This document shows, piece after piece, positions 31,520 through 41,091 of a DNA stretch of 64,000 nt; position 1 is the stretch's first letter; each line of letters opens with the position of its first letter. Location: contig CAWIEF010000003.1 in the NCBI GenBank assembly GCA_963835135.1, positions 62,001-126,000 on the forward strand, given 5' to 3'. This stretch comes from JAVVHH01 sp963835135 (GTDB lineage: Bacteria; Pseudomonadota; Alphaproteobacteria; Acetobacterales; Acetobacteraceae). The notes beneath the pieces were generated by a model. It was not told the origin of the DNA. It saw only the letters and a program-made list of their open reading frames with translations, and made no database searches. The translations under genes were made by a program, and so were the position numbers.

Positions 31520-33790
31520 TCAACGAACCGCTCGGATCGCGGCCCAGACCCGCTCGGGCGTGGCCGGCATGTCGAGATGGGACACGCCGACCAGCGACAA
31601 CGCGTCGAGCACGGCCGACATCACCGCCGGGGGTGCGGCGATCGCGCCCGCCTGACCGACGCCCTTGCTGCCGATTGGATTGGCATCGGTCGCCACTCCA
31701 TCGAGGTGGATCTCGAGATCGGGCAAATCGGCCGCCCGCGGCAGGCAGTAATCCATGAATGAGCCGCTCAGCAGTTGGCCGGCCGCATCGAAGACCGTGC
31801 GCTCGAGCAGGGCTTGCCCGATCCCTTGCGCCACGCCGCCCTGCACTTGTCCGATCGTGAGCAGGGGATTGAGGATGGTGCCGAAATCATCGACCGCGAC
31901 ATAGCGCAGCAGATCGACCGCGCCGGTCGCGGGATCGACATCGACCTCCGCGACGTGGACGCCGTTCGGAAAGGTGATCAGGTCGAGCTTGTTCCAGACG
32001 TAGGTGTCGAGGCTCTCGCCAGGTTCGGCCGCCGCGGCCACCTCACGCAGGCCGACCCGGCCCGACCCGGCGCGGTAGCACCCTTCGGCATAGTCGAGCT
32101 CGTCGGGAGACGCCTGTAGCAGGCGGGCCGCGATCACGCGTCCTTTCGCGATCACTTGCTCGGCGGCGCGCACCAGCGCCGTGCCACCCTGATGCAACGA
32201 GCGCGCGCCCCCATGGCCGTTGCCGGCGCGCACGAGCTGCGTATTGGCCTGGATGTAGCGGAACGCGCCCGGCTCCAGCCCTAGCACGGAGGCGGCGAGT
32301 TGTGGGAAGGCGGTCTCGTGTCCTTGGCCATTCGACTGCGATCCGAGCAACAGCGCGATGGTACCATCCGCGTCGAAGCGGATCTCCGCGCCTTCGTCCG
32401 GCGCGCCCCGGGCCGTCTCGAGAAAGCAGATGATGCCGATACCGCGCAGCCGCCCGCGGGCCTGCGACGCCAGCCGCCGCGCCGGAAACCCGGCCATGTC
32501 GGCCGTAGCGAGCGCCGGGTCGAGATTGGCAGCGAAGCGGCCCCCGTCGATTGAGGTCGACATGGGCGTGCGGTGGGGAAACCGGTCCACCAGGTTGTGC
32601 CGCCGCAGATCGACCGGGTCACGCCCCAGCTTGGCTGCCGCAGCATCGATCAGCCGCTCGAGCAGGTAGTTCGCCTCCGGCTTGCCCGCGCCCCGGTAAG
32701 CGTCCGTCGGCACCGTGTTCGTGTAGGCGCCCCGCACATGCATATAAACGGCGCCGAAGCGGTACCCGCTGCCCATGGCGTTCCCTGGCGCGTTCGTCGA
32801 GGCGCTCGGTCCGCCGCTCGACATCGCAGCGCCCAGATTGGCCGTCGTCGCCACGTCTAGCGCGAGGAACGTGCCGTCGGCAGCCAGCGCGAGCCGGGCG
32901 CGGGTGTGGTTGTCACGCCCATGCGCGGTGCTGACGAAATCCTCGGCGTGGTCGGAGCGCCAGCGAACCGGCCGCCCGAGGCGCCGCGCGGCCCACAACA
33001 CGAGGATGTATTCCGAGTAGAGCGCGTTCTTGACGCCGAAGCCGCCTCCCACATCGGGTGCGATCACGACCATGCGGGAGTGCGGAACCTTGAACACGGT
33101 GTCGGCCAGCGCATCGCGGATGCCGTGCACTTGCGCCCCGGAGAATAGCAGCTGGTATGTCTCCGTCGCCGGGTCGAACGCGCCGATCGCCGTTCGCTGC
33201 TCGAGGGCGGCGACGATGACCCGGTTGTTGACCAGATCGAGGCTCACTTGGTGGGCCGCTGCGGCAAACGCCTCCGCCACCGCCTCCGGGTCGCCCTTCT
33301 CGAACGTGTAGGCCAAGTTGCCGGGAACGGACGGCCAAAGCTGCGGCGCGGCTGGCAACAATGCGGCCACGGCATCGGTCACGGCGTCCAGCGGTTCGAT
33401 CTCGATCGTGACGCGGTCCGCCGCATCGCGGGCGGCGTTCAGCGTCTGGGCGACGATGAAGGCGAGCGGCTCGCCGACGTAGCGCACCTGGTCGCTCGCG
33501 AGCGCAAAGCGGTCCGGCACGAGCATCGGCCCGGTGGTCGCGACCGAGACCTGGCAAGGGATCGGGCCGAGCTCTGCCAGATCGGCCGCCACGAACGCGC
33601 CCACGACCCCCTCAGCCGTCCGCGCCGCCGCAAGGTCGATGTGCCGGACATGGCCATGGGCGTAGGGCGACCGGATCACATGGGCGAACACTTGGCCGGG
33701 CATGTCGATGTCGTCGACGTAGCGCCCGGCGCCGGTCAGGAACCGCTGGTCCTCGACCCGGCGAAGCGACGCTCCGATCAGCGGGGACAC
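31520..33790 (-). CDS. Orphan molybdenum hydroxylase large subunit with Glu-to-Gln change
   Basis: 756 residues, full length for the CoxL/XDH catalytic subunit. It opens IGASLRRVEDQRFLTGAGRYVDDIDMPGQVFAHVIRSPYAHG and includes VVIAPDVGGGFGVKNALYSEY, AYRGAGKPEANYLLERLID, the Q-loop GSQSNGQGHETAFPQLA and AVDDFGTILNPLLTIGQVQGG. The normally conserved catalytic Glu of the KGxGExG motif is Gln here (KGVGQAGAIAAPPA, codon CAG at 31652-31654), which should impair hydroxylation. No 2Fe-2S or FAD partner lies nearby. The GTG at 33790 follows directly on the stop of the upstream small gene. It may be a non-classical enzyme, or rely on subunits encoded elsewhere. Confidence 0.9.
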   Translation of the reverse strand: MSPLIGASLRRVEDQRFLTGAGRYVDDIDMPGQVFAHVIRSPYAHGHVRHIDLAAARTAEGVVGAFVAADLAELGPIPCQVSVATTGPMLVPDRFALASDQVRYVGEPLAFIVAQTLNAARDAADRVTIEIEPLDAVTDAVAALLPAAPQLWPSVPGNLAYTFEKGDPEAVAEAFAAAAHQVSLDLVNNRVIVAALEQRTAIGAFDPATETYQLLFSGAQVHGIRDALADTVFKVPHSRMVVIAPDVGGGFGVKNALYSEYILVLWAARRLGRPVRWRSDHAEDFVSTAHGRDNHTRARLALAADGTFLALDVATTANLGAAMSSGGPSASTNAPGNAMGSGYRFGAVYMHVRGAYTNTVPTDAYRGAGKPEANYLLERLIDAAAAKLGRDPVDLRRHNLVDRFPHRTPMSTSIDGGRFAANLDPALATADMAGFPARRLASQARGRLRGIGIICFLETARGAPDEGAEIRFDADGTIALLLGSQSNGQGHETAFPQLAASVLGLEPGAFRYIQANTQLVRAGNGHGGARSLHQGGTALVRAAEQVIAKGRVIAARLLQASPDELDYAEGCYRAGSGRVGLREVAAAAEPGESLDTYVWNKLDLITFPNGVHVAEVDVDPATGAVDLLRYVAVDDFGTILNPLLTIGQVQGGVAQGIGQALLERTVFDAAGQLLSGSFMDYCLPRAADLPDLEIHLDGVATDANPIGSKGVGQAGAIAAPPAVMSAVLDALSLVGVSHLDMPATPERVWAAIRAVR

Positions 33791-34102
33791 CTAGCGGCGC
33801 CGCGGGGACGAGGCGTCGGGCAGGGGACCCAGCAGCGGGTTGACCAGCACGCGATGCATGACCCGCTGCCGGCGCGGCGCGGCGCGATGCTGCAACCGGA
33901 CCGCCGACCGATGACGATACACACGCGGAGCGGGCGGGTCGTAGATCGGCGGCGGAGCGTAATACGGCTCCGGGTCGTATCCGTATGGGACAACGTAATA
34001 CGGGCGGCCGTATCCCCATCCGTAATACTGTGCGCAGGCCGGCGACACCGCCGCGACGAGGGCGGTCATTCCGGCGGCAGCAGTCAGGAGCATGGTCCGC
34101 AT
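33791..34102 (-). CDS. Small secreted Tyr/Pro-rich protein
   Basis: 103 residues. The ATG at 34102 follows a GGAGG site eight bases upstream. A Sec signal peptide (MLLTAAAGMTALVAAVSPACA) ends near residue 25, followed by a tyrosine-, glycine- and proline-rich stretch (QYYGWGYGRPYYVVPYGYDPEPYYAPPPIYDPP). The C-terminal third is arginine-rich. Similar low-complexity small exported proteins are common in alphaproteobacteria and have no known function. It lies between the clpP paralogue and the orphan molybdenum enzyme on the same strand; no link to either is evident. Confidence 0.6.
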   Translation of the reverse strand: MRTMLLTAAAGMTALVAAVSPACAQYYGWGYGRPYYVVPYGYDPEPYYAPPPIYDPPAPRVYRHRSAVRLQHRAAPRRQRVMHRVLVNPLLGPLPDASSPRRR

Positions 34103-34149
34103 CGGCTTACCTCCGCGGCGACGGTATCCCAATCGCTGCCGCCGTCACA

Positions 34150-34827
34150 CTATGCCGAAAGTTCCTTGGTCGAGTGGATGATCCGGTCGCACATGCCGTA
34201 GGCGATCGCCTCTTCGGCGCTCATCCAGTAGTTGCGGTCGGTGTCGTCGACGACACGCTCGAAGGACTGACCGGTCTCGCGGGCAATGATGTGGTTGATC
34301 CGCTCGCGCATCTTGATGATCTCGCGAGCCTCGATGTCGATATCGGTCGCCGGACCACGGACGCCGCCCATCGGCTGGTGCAGCAGGAACCGCGTGTTCG
34401 GCAGGCAGACGCGGTTCTTCTTCTCGGCCGCCAAGTAGATCAGTGCGCCGGCACTGGCGACCCAGCCGGTGCCGACGATGCGGATCGGAACCGCGTCGGC
34501 CACGAAGCGGATCATGTCATGGATGGTGTCACCGCTCTCGACATGGCCGCCGGGCGAGTTGACGAACACGTCGATCGGCCCGTCGCCCTCGCTGGCCAGC
34601 GCGAGCAGGCGGCCGGTGACGTCACGGGCCAGCTTGTCGTTGATCGCACCGAAGATCAGCACCTTGCGCTGCTTGAGCAGCCGGCTTTCGAGTTCGTTGA
34701 TCGGCGAGGCGAGCGTGCGGTTGTCGCTCGGCTCCTTCGGCTCCGGGCCGCGCGGCTCGGGAACGTCGGGCGAGTCGGGGGCGTCCGGGTCTTCCTCTTC
34801 GTCGAGTCTCGGATCGAGACGGATCAT
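34150..34827 (-). CDS. clpP: ClpP-family ATP-dependent serine protease subunit (divergent paralogue)
   Basis: 225 residues from the ATG at 34827 (AGGAG site). The protease core begins near residue 42; the nucleophile Ser125 is in GTGWVASAGALI and His150 in RFLLHQPMGG, spaced 25 residues apart as in E. coli ClpP. VFVNSPGGHVESGDTIHDMI is the substrate-groove strand. Residues 5-40 form an acidic, proline-rich extension (DPRLDEEEDPDAPDSPDVPEP) not seen in the housekeeping ClpP, so this is probably a second ClpP of the cell. No Clp ATPase or tig gene is adjacent. It would form a barrel with an AAA+ unfoldase; its partner is unknown. Confidence 0.9.
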   Translation of the reverse strand: MIRLDPRLDEEEDPDAPDSPDVPEPRGPEPKEPSDNRTLASPINELESRLLKQRKVLIFGAINDKLARDVTGRLLALASEGDGPIDVFVNSPGGHVESGDTIHDMIRFVADAVPIRIVGTGWVASAGALIYLAAEKKNRVCLPNTRFLLHQPMGGVRGPATDIDIEAREIIKMRERINHIIARETGQSFERVVDDTDRNYWMSAEEAIAYGMCDRIIHSTKELSA

Positions 34828-34908
34828 GCTCACTCCTAGCAAACAGGCCCGCCGTAGTGCAGCCTTGGACCCATCGCGGTCAACCCGGCTGGACGGTTGG
34901 GGATGGGA

Positions 34909-35709
34909 CTACGGACGGGGCGCCAGGTCGAGCCGGACGACGACGCCGGCGAGCGCCGGGGACGGGGCGGGGTAGCGCTCCATCACACGCGGATCGTGGC
35001 CTGGGATGACGTGCTCGGGCGATCCCGCCGCCGCGCGGACCCGGTCATAGCTCTCCAACGTGTCGGCGGTGCTGACCACGATGGTGAAGGGGCGGCCGGT
35101 CTCCATGTTCTCGTAGAAATGCGACGCGTCGGACGCCAGTACGACCAGGCCGCGCTTCGTGTTGACCTGCACGAACTGCAGCCCGGCCGAGTGGCCCGGC
35201 GCCGGGTGCAGCGTGATGCCGGGATACAACGGGAACACCCCGTTATGGAGGCAGACCCGGCCGGCGTAGTTCAACCGCACGAGGGCGACGACGTCCTCCA
35301 CCTCGAAGGCCGCACGCAGGAACGGGTACTTCATGTGTCGTCCGACGGCAAAGTGCAGCTCGGGTTCCTGCAAATGGAAGCGGGCAGCGGGAAACAGGTC
35401 GAGGTTGCCGACGTGGTCGTAATGCAGATGGGTCAGAACGAGGTCCGGAACGACGTCCGGGTCGATGTCGAGCAGGGCGAGCGCTTCGGCCACGGTTTGG
35501 CAAAGGGTCCGGCCCCGCTTGGCCGCGACCTCGGCGTTGAAGCCGCAATCGACGACCACGACCCGGCCCTCGCCGCGGATCACCCACAGGAAATAGTCCA
35601 TCGCCATCGGGCCGTCATGCGGGTCCCCGCCGATGAAATGCTCCGATCGCCGCGCCTCGCGATGCGCGTACCGGAGCGCGAACACCTCGTATTCCGGCAG
35701 CGTGGTCAC
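34909..35709 (-). CDS. AHL-lactonase-like MBL-fold protein
   Basis: 266 residues. The Zn site LTHLHYDHVGNLDLF (HxHxDH) lies near residue 95, further ligands in APGHSAGLQF and LASDASHFYEN, and VIPGHDPRV near the end. This arrangement matches the AttM/AiiB branch of N-acyl-homoserine-lactone lactonases, and the length fits. Many family members act on other lactones, so quorum quenching is an inference. The GTG at 35709 lies two bases after the stop of the carboxymuconolactone-decarboxylase-family gene, so the two are co-transcribed. Confidence 0.84.
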   Translation of the reverse strand: MTTLPEYEVFALRYAHREARRSEHFIGGDPHDGPMAMDYFLWVIRGEGRVVVVDCGFNAEVAAKRGRTLCQTVAEALALLDIDPDVVPDLVLTHLHYDHVGNLDLFPAARFHLQEPELHFAVGRHMKYPFLRAAFEVEDVVALVRLNYAGRVCLHNGVFPLYPGITLHPAPGHSAGLQFVQVNTKRGLVVLASDASHFYENMETGRPFTIVVSTADTLESYDRVRAAAGSPEHVIPGHDPRVMERYPAPSPALAGVVVRLDLAPRP

Positions 35710-35711
35710 GG

Positions 35712-36116
35712 TTAGGCGGACGGCGTCGGAGCGGGCAGCGCGCCCTCTTTAATCAGCACCTCATGCGCAACCTTGAACGCGTCGAGGCCGGCCGGAATGC
35801 CGCAATAGGCAGTCGCGTGGAGCAGTACGGCCTGGATTTCCTCGACCGTGACGCCGTTGTTCAGCGCGCCCTTGACGTGCAGGCGGATCTCGGCCGGCCG
35901 GTTCAGCGCCGTTAGCATCGCGAGGTTGAGCATGCTGCGGGTCTTGCGGTCGAGCGTCGGATCGCCCCATGCCGCGCCCCACCCCCATGCCGTCGCCAAC
36001 CGCTGGAACGGCATCATGAAATCGTCCGCGCGCGCGAGCGAACCGTCGACATACTCCGTGCCCAACACCTCGCGGCGAATTGGCAGGCCCTTATCGAACA
36101 ATGCCTCGTCGGACAT
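35712..36116 (-). CDS. Carboxymuconolactone decarboxylase-family protein
   Basis: 134 residues of the CMD/AhpD-like fold. RREVLGTEYVDGSLARADDF and RTRSMLNLAMLTALNRPAEIRLHVKGALNNGVTVEEIQAVLLHATAYCGIPAGLDAFKVA are near-diagnostic of 4-carboxymuconolactone decarboxylase PcaC and close relatives; Glu and His of EIRLHVKGA are the candidate catalytic pair. It precedes the lactonase-like gene with a two-base gap. No other protocatechuate genes are here, so a different cyclic keto-acid or lactone may be its substrate. Confidence 0.88.
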   Translation of the reverse strand: MSDEALFDKGLPIRREVLGTEYVDGSLARADDFMMPFQRLATAWGWGAAWGDPTLDRKTRSMLNLAMLTALNRPAEIRLHVKGALNNGVTVEEIQAVLLHATAYCGIPAGLDAFKVAHEVLIKEGALPAPTPSA

Positions 36117-36144
36117 CTCGCTCCTCCCCTTGATTGAGTCGAGG

Positions 36145-37116
36145 TTAGGCGCGCGACAGCTCGCCGGGCAATGCCCTGATCCGCCGCCCCGCGTCCGCGT
36201 ATTCGCGCTCCAGCCGCGCTACCAGGGACCCGGCCGGCACCACGCCGTCCACCGCGCCGATCCCCTGGCCCGAGCCCCAAATGTCTTTCCACGCCTTGCG
36301 CCCGGGCCCGAAATCCATCTTCGGCGCATCTTCCTGCGACATCTTGTCCGGATCGAGCCCGGCGGCCAGCAAGCTCGGCTTGAGATAGTTGCCGTGCACG
36401 CCGGTGATCTGGTTCGTATAGACGATGCTGTCGGCCGTGCCGGCCACCACCGCCGTCTTGTAGCCCTCGACGGCGTTGGCCTCGGTGGTCGCGATGAACG
36501 CGCTGCCGATATAGGCGAAATCGGCGCCCATGGCCTGCGCCGCCAGGATCGCCGCGCCGTTGGCGATCGCGCCCGACAGCGCGAGTGGGCCGTCGAACCA
36601 CGCGCGGATTTCCTGGATAAGGGCGAACGGCGACAGCGTCCCGGCGTGGCCACCCGCGCCGGCGGCGACCGCAACCAGCCCCGTGGCGCCCTTCTCCATC
36701 GCTTTGTGGGCGAAGCGGTCGTTGATGACATCATGCATGGTGATGCCGCCGTAGCTCCGCACCGCCTCGAACACCTCGGGCCGGGCGCCGAGCGAGGTGA
36801 TCACGACCGGCACTTTGTGACGGACGCAGATGTCGAGATCATGCTCGAGGCGCGGATTGCTGCGATGGACGATCTGGTTGACGGCGAAGGGCGCGGCCGG
36901 CTGGCCCGGATGGTCGCGGTTCCAGGCCGCGAGCGCTTCGGTAATCTCGGCGATCCACTCGTCGAGCAGGCTTTCCGGCCGTGCGTTGAGCGCCGGGAAC
37001 GAGCCGACGACGCCCGAGGTGCACTGGGCGATCACGAGCGCCGGGTTGGAGATGGTGAACAGCGGTGCCGCGATCACCGGCAGGCGGAGATGCGCGAGGA
37101 CGGGTGGGATCGACAT
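36145..37116 (-). CDS. Nitronate monooxygenase (2-nitropropane dioxygenase family)
   Basis: 323 residues, a TIM-barrel FMN enzyme. MSIPPVLAHLRLPVIAAPLFTISNPALVIAQC opens the barrel, HDVINDRFAHKAMEKGATGLVAVAAGAGGHAGTLSPFAL carries the flavin-binding GAGGHAG motif and candidate catalytic His, and the phosphate site is in FDGPLALSGAIANGAAILAA. The enzyme oxidises alkyl nitronates or propionate-3-nitronate to carbonyl compounds and nitrite. It begins just after the CMD gene's upstream end, on the same strand, 28 bases away, and diverges from the hydratase/dehydrogenase gene. Confidence 0.9.
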   Translation of the reverse strand: MSIPPVLAHLRLPVIAAPLFTISNPALVIAQCTSGVVGSFPALNARPESLLDEWIAEITEALAAWNRDHPGQPAAPFAVNQIVHRSNPRLEHDLDICVRHKVPVVITSLGARPEVFEAVRSYGGITMHDVINDRFAHKAMEKGATGLVAVAAGAGGHAGTLSPFALIQEIRAWFDGPLALSGAIANGAAILAAQAMGADFAYIGSAFIATTEANAVEGYKTAVVAGTADSIVYTNQITGVHGNYLKPSLLAAGLDPDKMSQEDAPKMDFGPGRKAWKDIWGSGQGIGAVDGVVPAGSLVARLEREYADAGRRIRALPGELSRA

Positions 37117-37190
37117 GCGCGGGAGTTAGCCCTGGTCTTGCTGATTGCGGCAAGACTGGGTACTGGCGAAGCCAACAGGGAGGATCGCGC

Positions 37191-39200
<2,010 letters not shown>

Positions 39201-39237
39201 AGCCCTTTACCGCCAGCGGAAGAAGGGGAGAAGGAGC

Positions 39238-39432
39238 ATGACCGCTTACCATCCTTCGCCGACAATCGCCGTCTGGCTCCGCCGTCATCAGACCGACGTT
39301 GCGCCCATCCTTTGGCGGGCGCTACGTAGCCGTCAGCTGGCCGGCGCCACACTTTGCCGACGTGTCCCTATAGAACCGTATGGCATCGACGTCGTCTGTA
39401 TCGAAGCGATGCTGATCGGTCAGGAGCGATGA
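39238..39432 (+). pseudogene. Truncated DUF559 (Vsr-like endonuclease-fold) protein
   Basis: 64 residues with a very strong ribosome site (GGGGAGAAGGAG). The text ILWRALRSRQLAGATLCRRVPIEPYGIDVVCIEAMLI matches the first half of DUF559 proteins, a family with the fold of the very-short-patch-repair endonuclease. The usual following part with the acidic active-site segment (…EVDGGQH…) is missing: the frame ends IGQER and its stop overlaps the start of the acyl-CoA ligase (ATGA). It therefore lacks the catalytic half. It may be a decayed remnant kept as a translational leader for the ligase, or a short protein with another use. Confidence 0.6.
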
Positions 39433-41069
39433 CGCGCCCCTGGGACGCCCACTATCCACCCGGCCTCGCCTGGGAGGCGCCGATCGACGTGAGCACGTTA
39501 CCGGCGCTCCTGGCGCGGGCGGTGGCGGCGTTCGGGGCGGAGCCGGCGATCGATTTCCGGGGACGGACGATCAGCTATGCCGAGCTCGGGCGCCGGGTCG
39601 CGCAGACGGCGCGGGGGTTGGCTGCGCTCGGGGTCGGGCGAGGCGACGCGGTCGCGCTGCTGCTGCCGAATACGCCGGTGCATCCGATCGCGTTCTTTGC
39701 CGCCGCGACGCTCGGGGCGCGGATCGTGCATCTGACACCGCTCGACCCGGCGCGCGCCGTTCTGCGTAAACTGGCCGACAGCGGCGCGCGCACGCTCATC
39801 ACCACCGACCTGCCCGGCGTGCTGCCGCAGGGGCTGGCGGCATGGCGCGAGGGTGGGTGCGACCGGTTGATCGTGGCCGCGGATGCGGAGTGGGGCGGGC
39901 CGGGCGGCGCGGGCGTGCCGGAGGGCGCGGTCGCGTTCGCCGGGTTGGATGGGGCGGCGACGGCGACCCCGGCGCTGGTGCCGTCGGACCTGGCGCTGCT
40001 GCAATATACCGGCGGCACGACCGGGCCACCGCGCGCCGCCATGCTCAGCCACGGCAACCTCACCAGCGCCGTGTCGATCTACAAGATCTGGAACCGCGGC
40101 ATCGGGCGGGATATCGGGCCGGGCTCGCGCCTGATGTGCGTGCTGCCGCTGTTCCACATCTACGCGCTGACCGCGGTCATGCTGCGGTGCTTCGACAACG
40201 GTGCGCTGTTGATGTTGCGACAGCGTTTCGACGTCGAGACCGCGCTCGACGACATCGAACGCGGGCGCTGCACGAACTTCGCCGGCGTGCCGACGATGTG
40301 GATCGCGCTGGTCAACCATCCGCGCATCGGCCAGGCGGACCTGTCCAGCCTGCAGGTGTGCAGCTCGGGCGGCGCGGCGCTGCCGCCGGAGATCTTGTCG
40401 CGGTTCGGCGAACTGACCGGGTTACGCATCGGCGGCGGCTGGGGCATGACCGAGACCTCGCCGGCGGGAACCAGCCTGCCGCCGGGTCGCCAGCCCGGCG
40501 CGGGCGAGATCGGCGTGCCGCTGCCGGGCGTCGACATGGACGTCGTCGCCGTCGACGACCCGGGGCGCATCCTGCCGCCGGGCGAGACCGGCGAGCTGCG
40601 CGTCCGCGGACCCAACGTCACGTCCGGCTATTGGCAGCGCGAGGACGAGACCGCGGCGGCGTTCCACGACGGCTGGTTCCTGACCGGCGATATCGGGCAC
40701 ATGAGCGCCGACGGCGTGTTCACCATCGTCGACCGCAAGAAGGACATGCTGATCTCCGGCGGCTTCAACGTCTATCCACGCACGATCGAGGACGCGATCC
40801 ATGAGCATCCGGACGTGCGCGAGGCCGCCGTGATCGGGGTGCCGGACCCTTACCGAGGTCAGGCGGCGAAGGCCTACGTTTCGATGCGGGCGGGGTCGCC
40901 CGCCCTCACGCTCGACGCTCTCCGCGCGTTCCTGGCCGACAAGTTGGGTCGCCACGAGATTCCGTCCGCGCTTGAGGTCCGTGACGAGCTGCCCCACACG
41001 TCCGTCGGCAAGCTGGCCAAGCGCGAGCTGATGGCCGAGATTGCGGACCAGCGGCCCAACCCCACGTAA
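39429..41069 (+). CDS. AMP-forming acyl-CoA synthetase (long-chain type)
   Basis: 546 residues of the ANL superfamily. The ATP P-loop is LLQYTGGTTGPPRAAMLSHGNL near residue 195, later GGGWGMTETSPAGT, then ELRVRGPNVTSGYWQ, TGDIG and the C-terminal HTSVGKLAKREL with the catalytic Lys. It activates a carboxylic acid to its CoA ester for beta-oxidation. Start and stop overlap the truncated DUF559 ORF and lie 22 bases before the acyl-CoA dehydrogenase, so it is in the same operon. Substrate chain length cannot be read. Confidence 0.93.
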   Translation: MTRPWDAHYPPGLAWEAPIDVSTLPALLARAVAAFGAEPAIDFRGRTISYAELGRRVAQTARGLAALGVGRGDAVALLLPNTPVHPIAFFAAATLGARIVHLTPLDPARAVLRKLADSGARTLITTDLPGVLPQGLAAWREGGCDRLIVAADAEWGGPGGAGVPEGAVAFAGLDGAATATPALVPSDLALLQYTGGTTGPPRAAMLSHGNLTSAVSIYKIWNRGIGRDIGPGSRLMCVLPLFHIYALTAVMLRCFDNGALLMLRQRFDVETALDDIERGRCTNFAGVPTMWIALVNHPRIGQADLSSLQVCSSGGAALPPEILSRFGELTGLRIGGGWGMTETSPAGTSLPPGRQPGAGEIGVPLPGVDMDVVAVDDPGRILPPGETGELRVRGPNVTSGYWQREDETAAAFHDGWFLTGDIGHMSADGVFTIVDRKKDMLISGGFNVYPRTIEDAIHEHPDVREAAVIGVPDPYRGQAAKAYVSMRAGSPALTLDALRAFLADKLGRHEIPSALEVRDELPHTSVGKLAKRELMAEIADQRPNPT

Positions 41070-41091
41070 ACGAAAAGTCGAGGAGCGCGCC

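Noticed and set aside
33985..34839. A 284-codon plus-strand frame opposite clpP and the small secreted protein
   Set aside because: It crosses two minus-strand genes that have good starts and motifs; its own text shows none.
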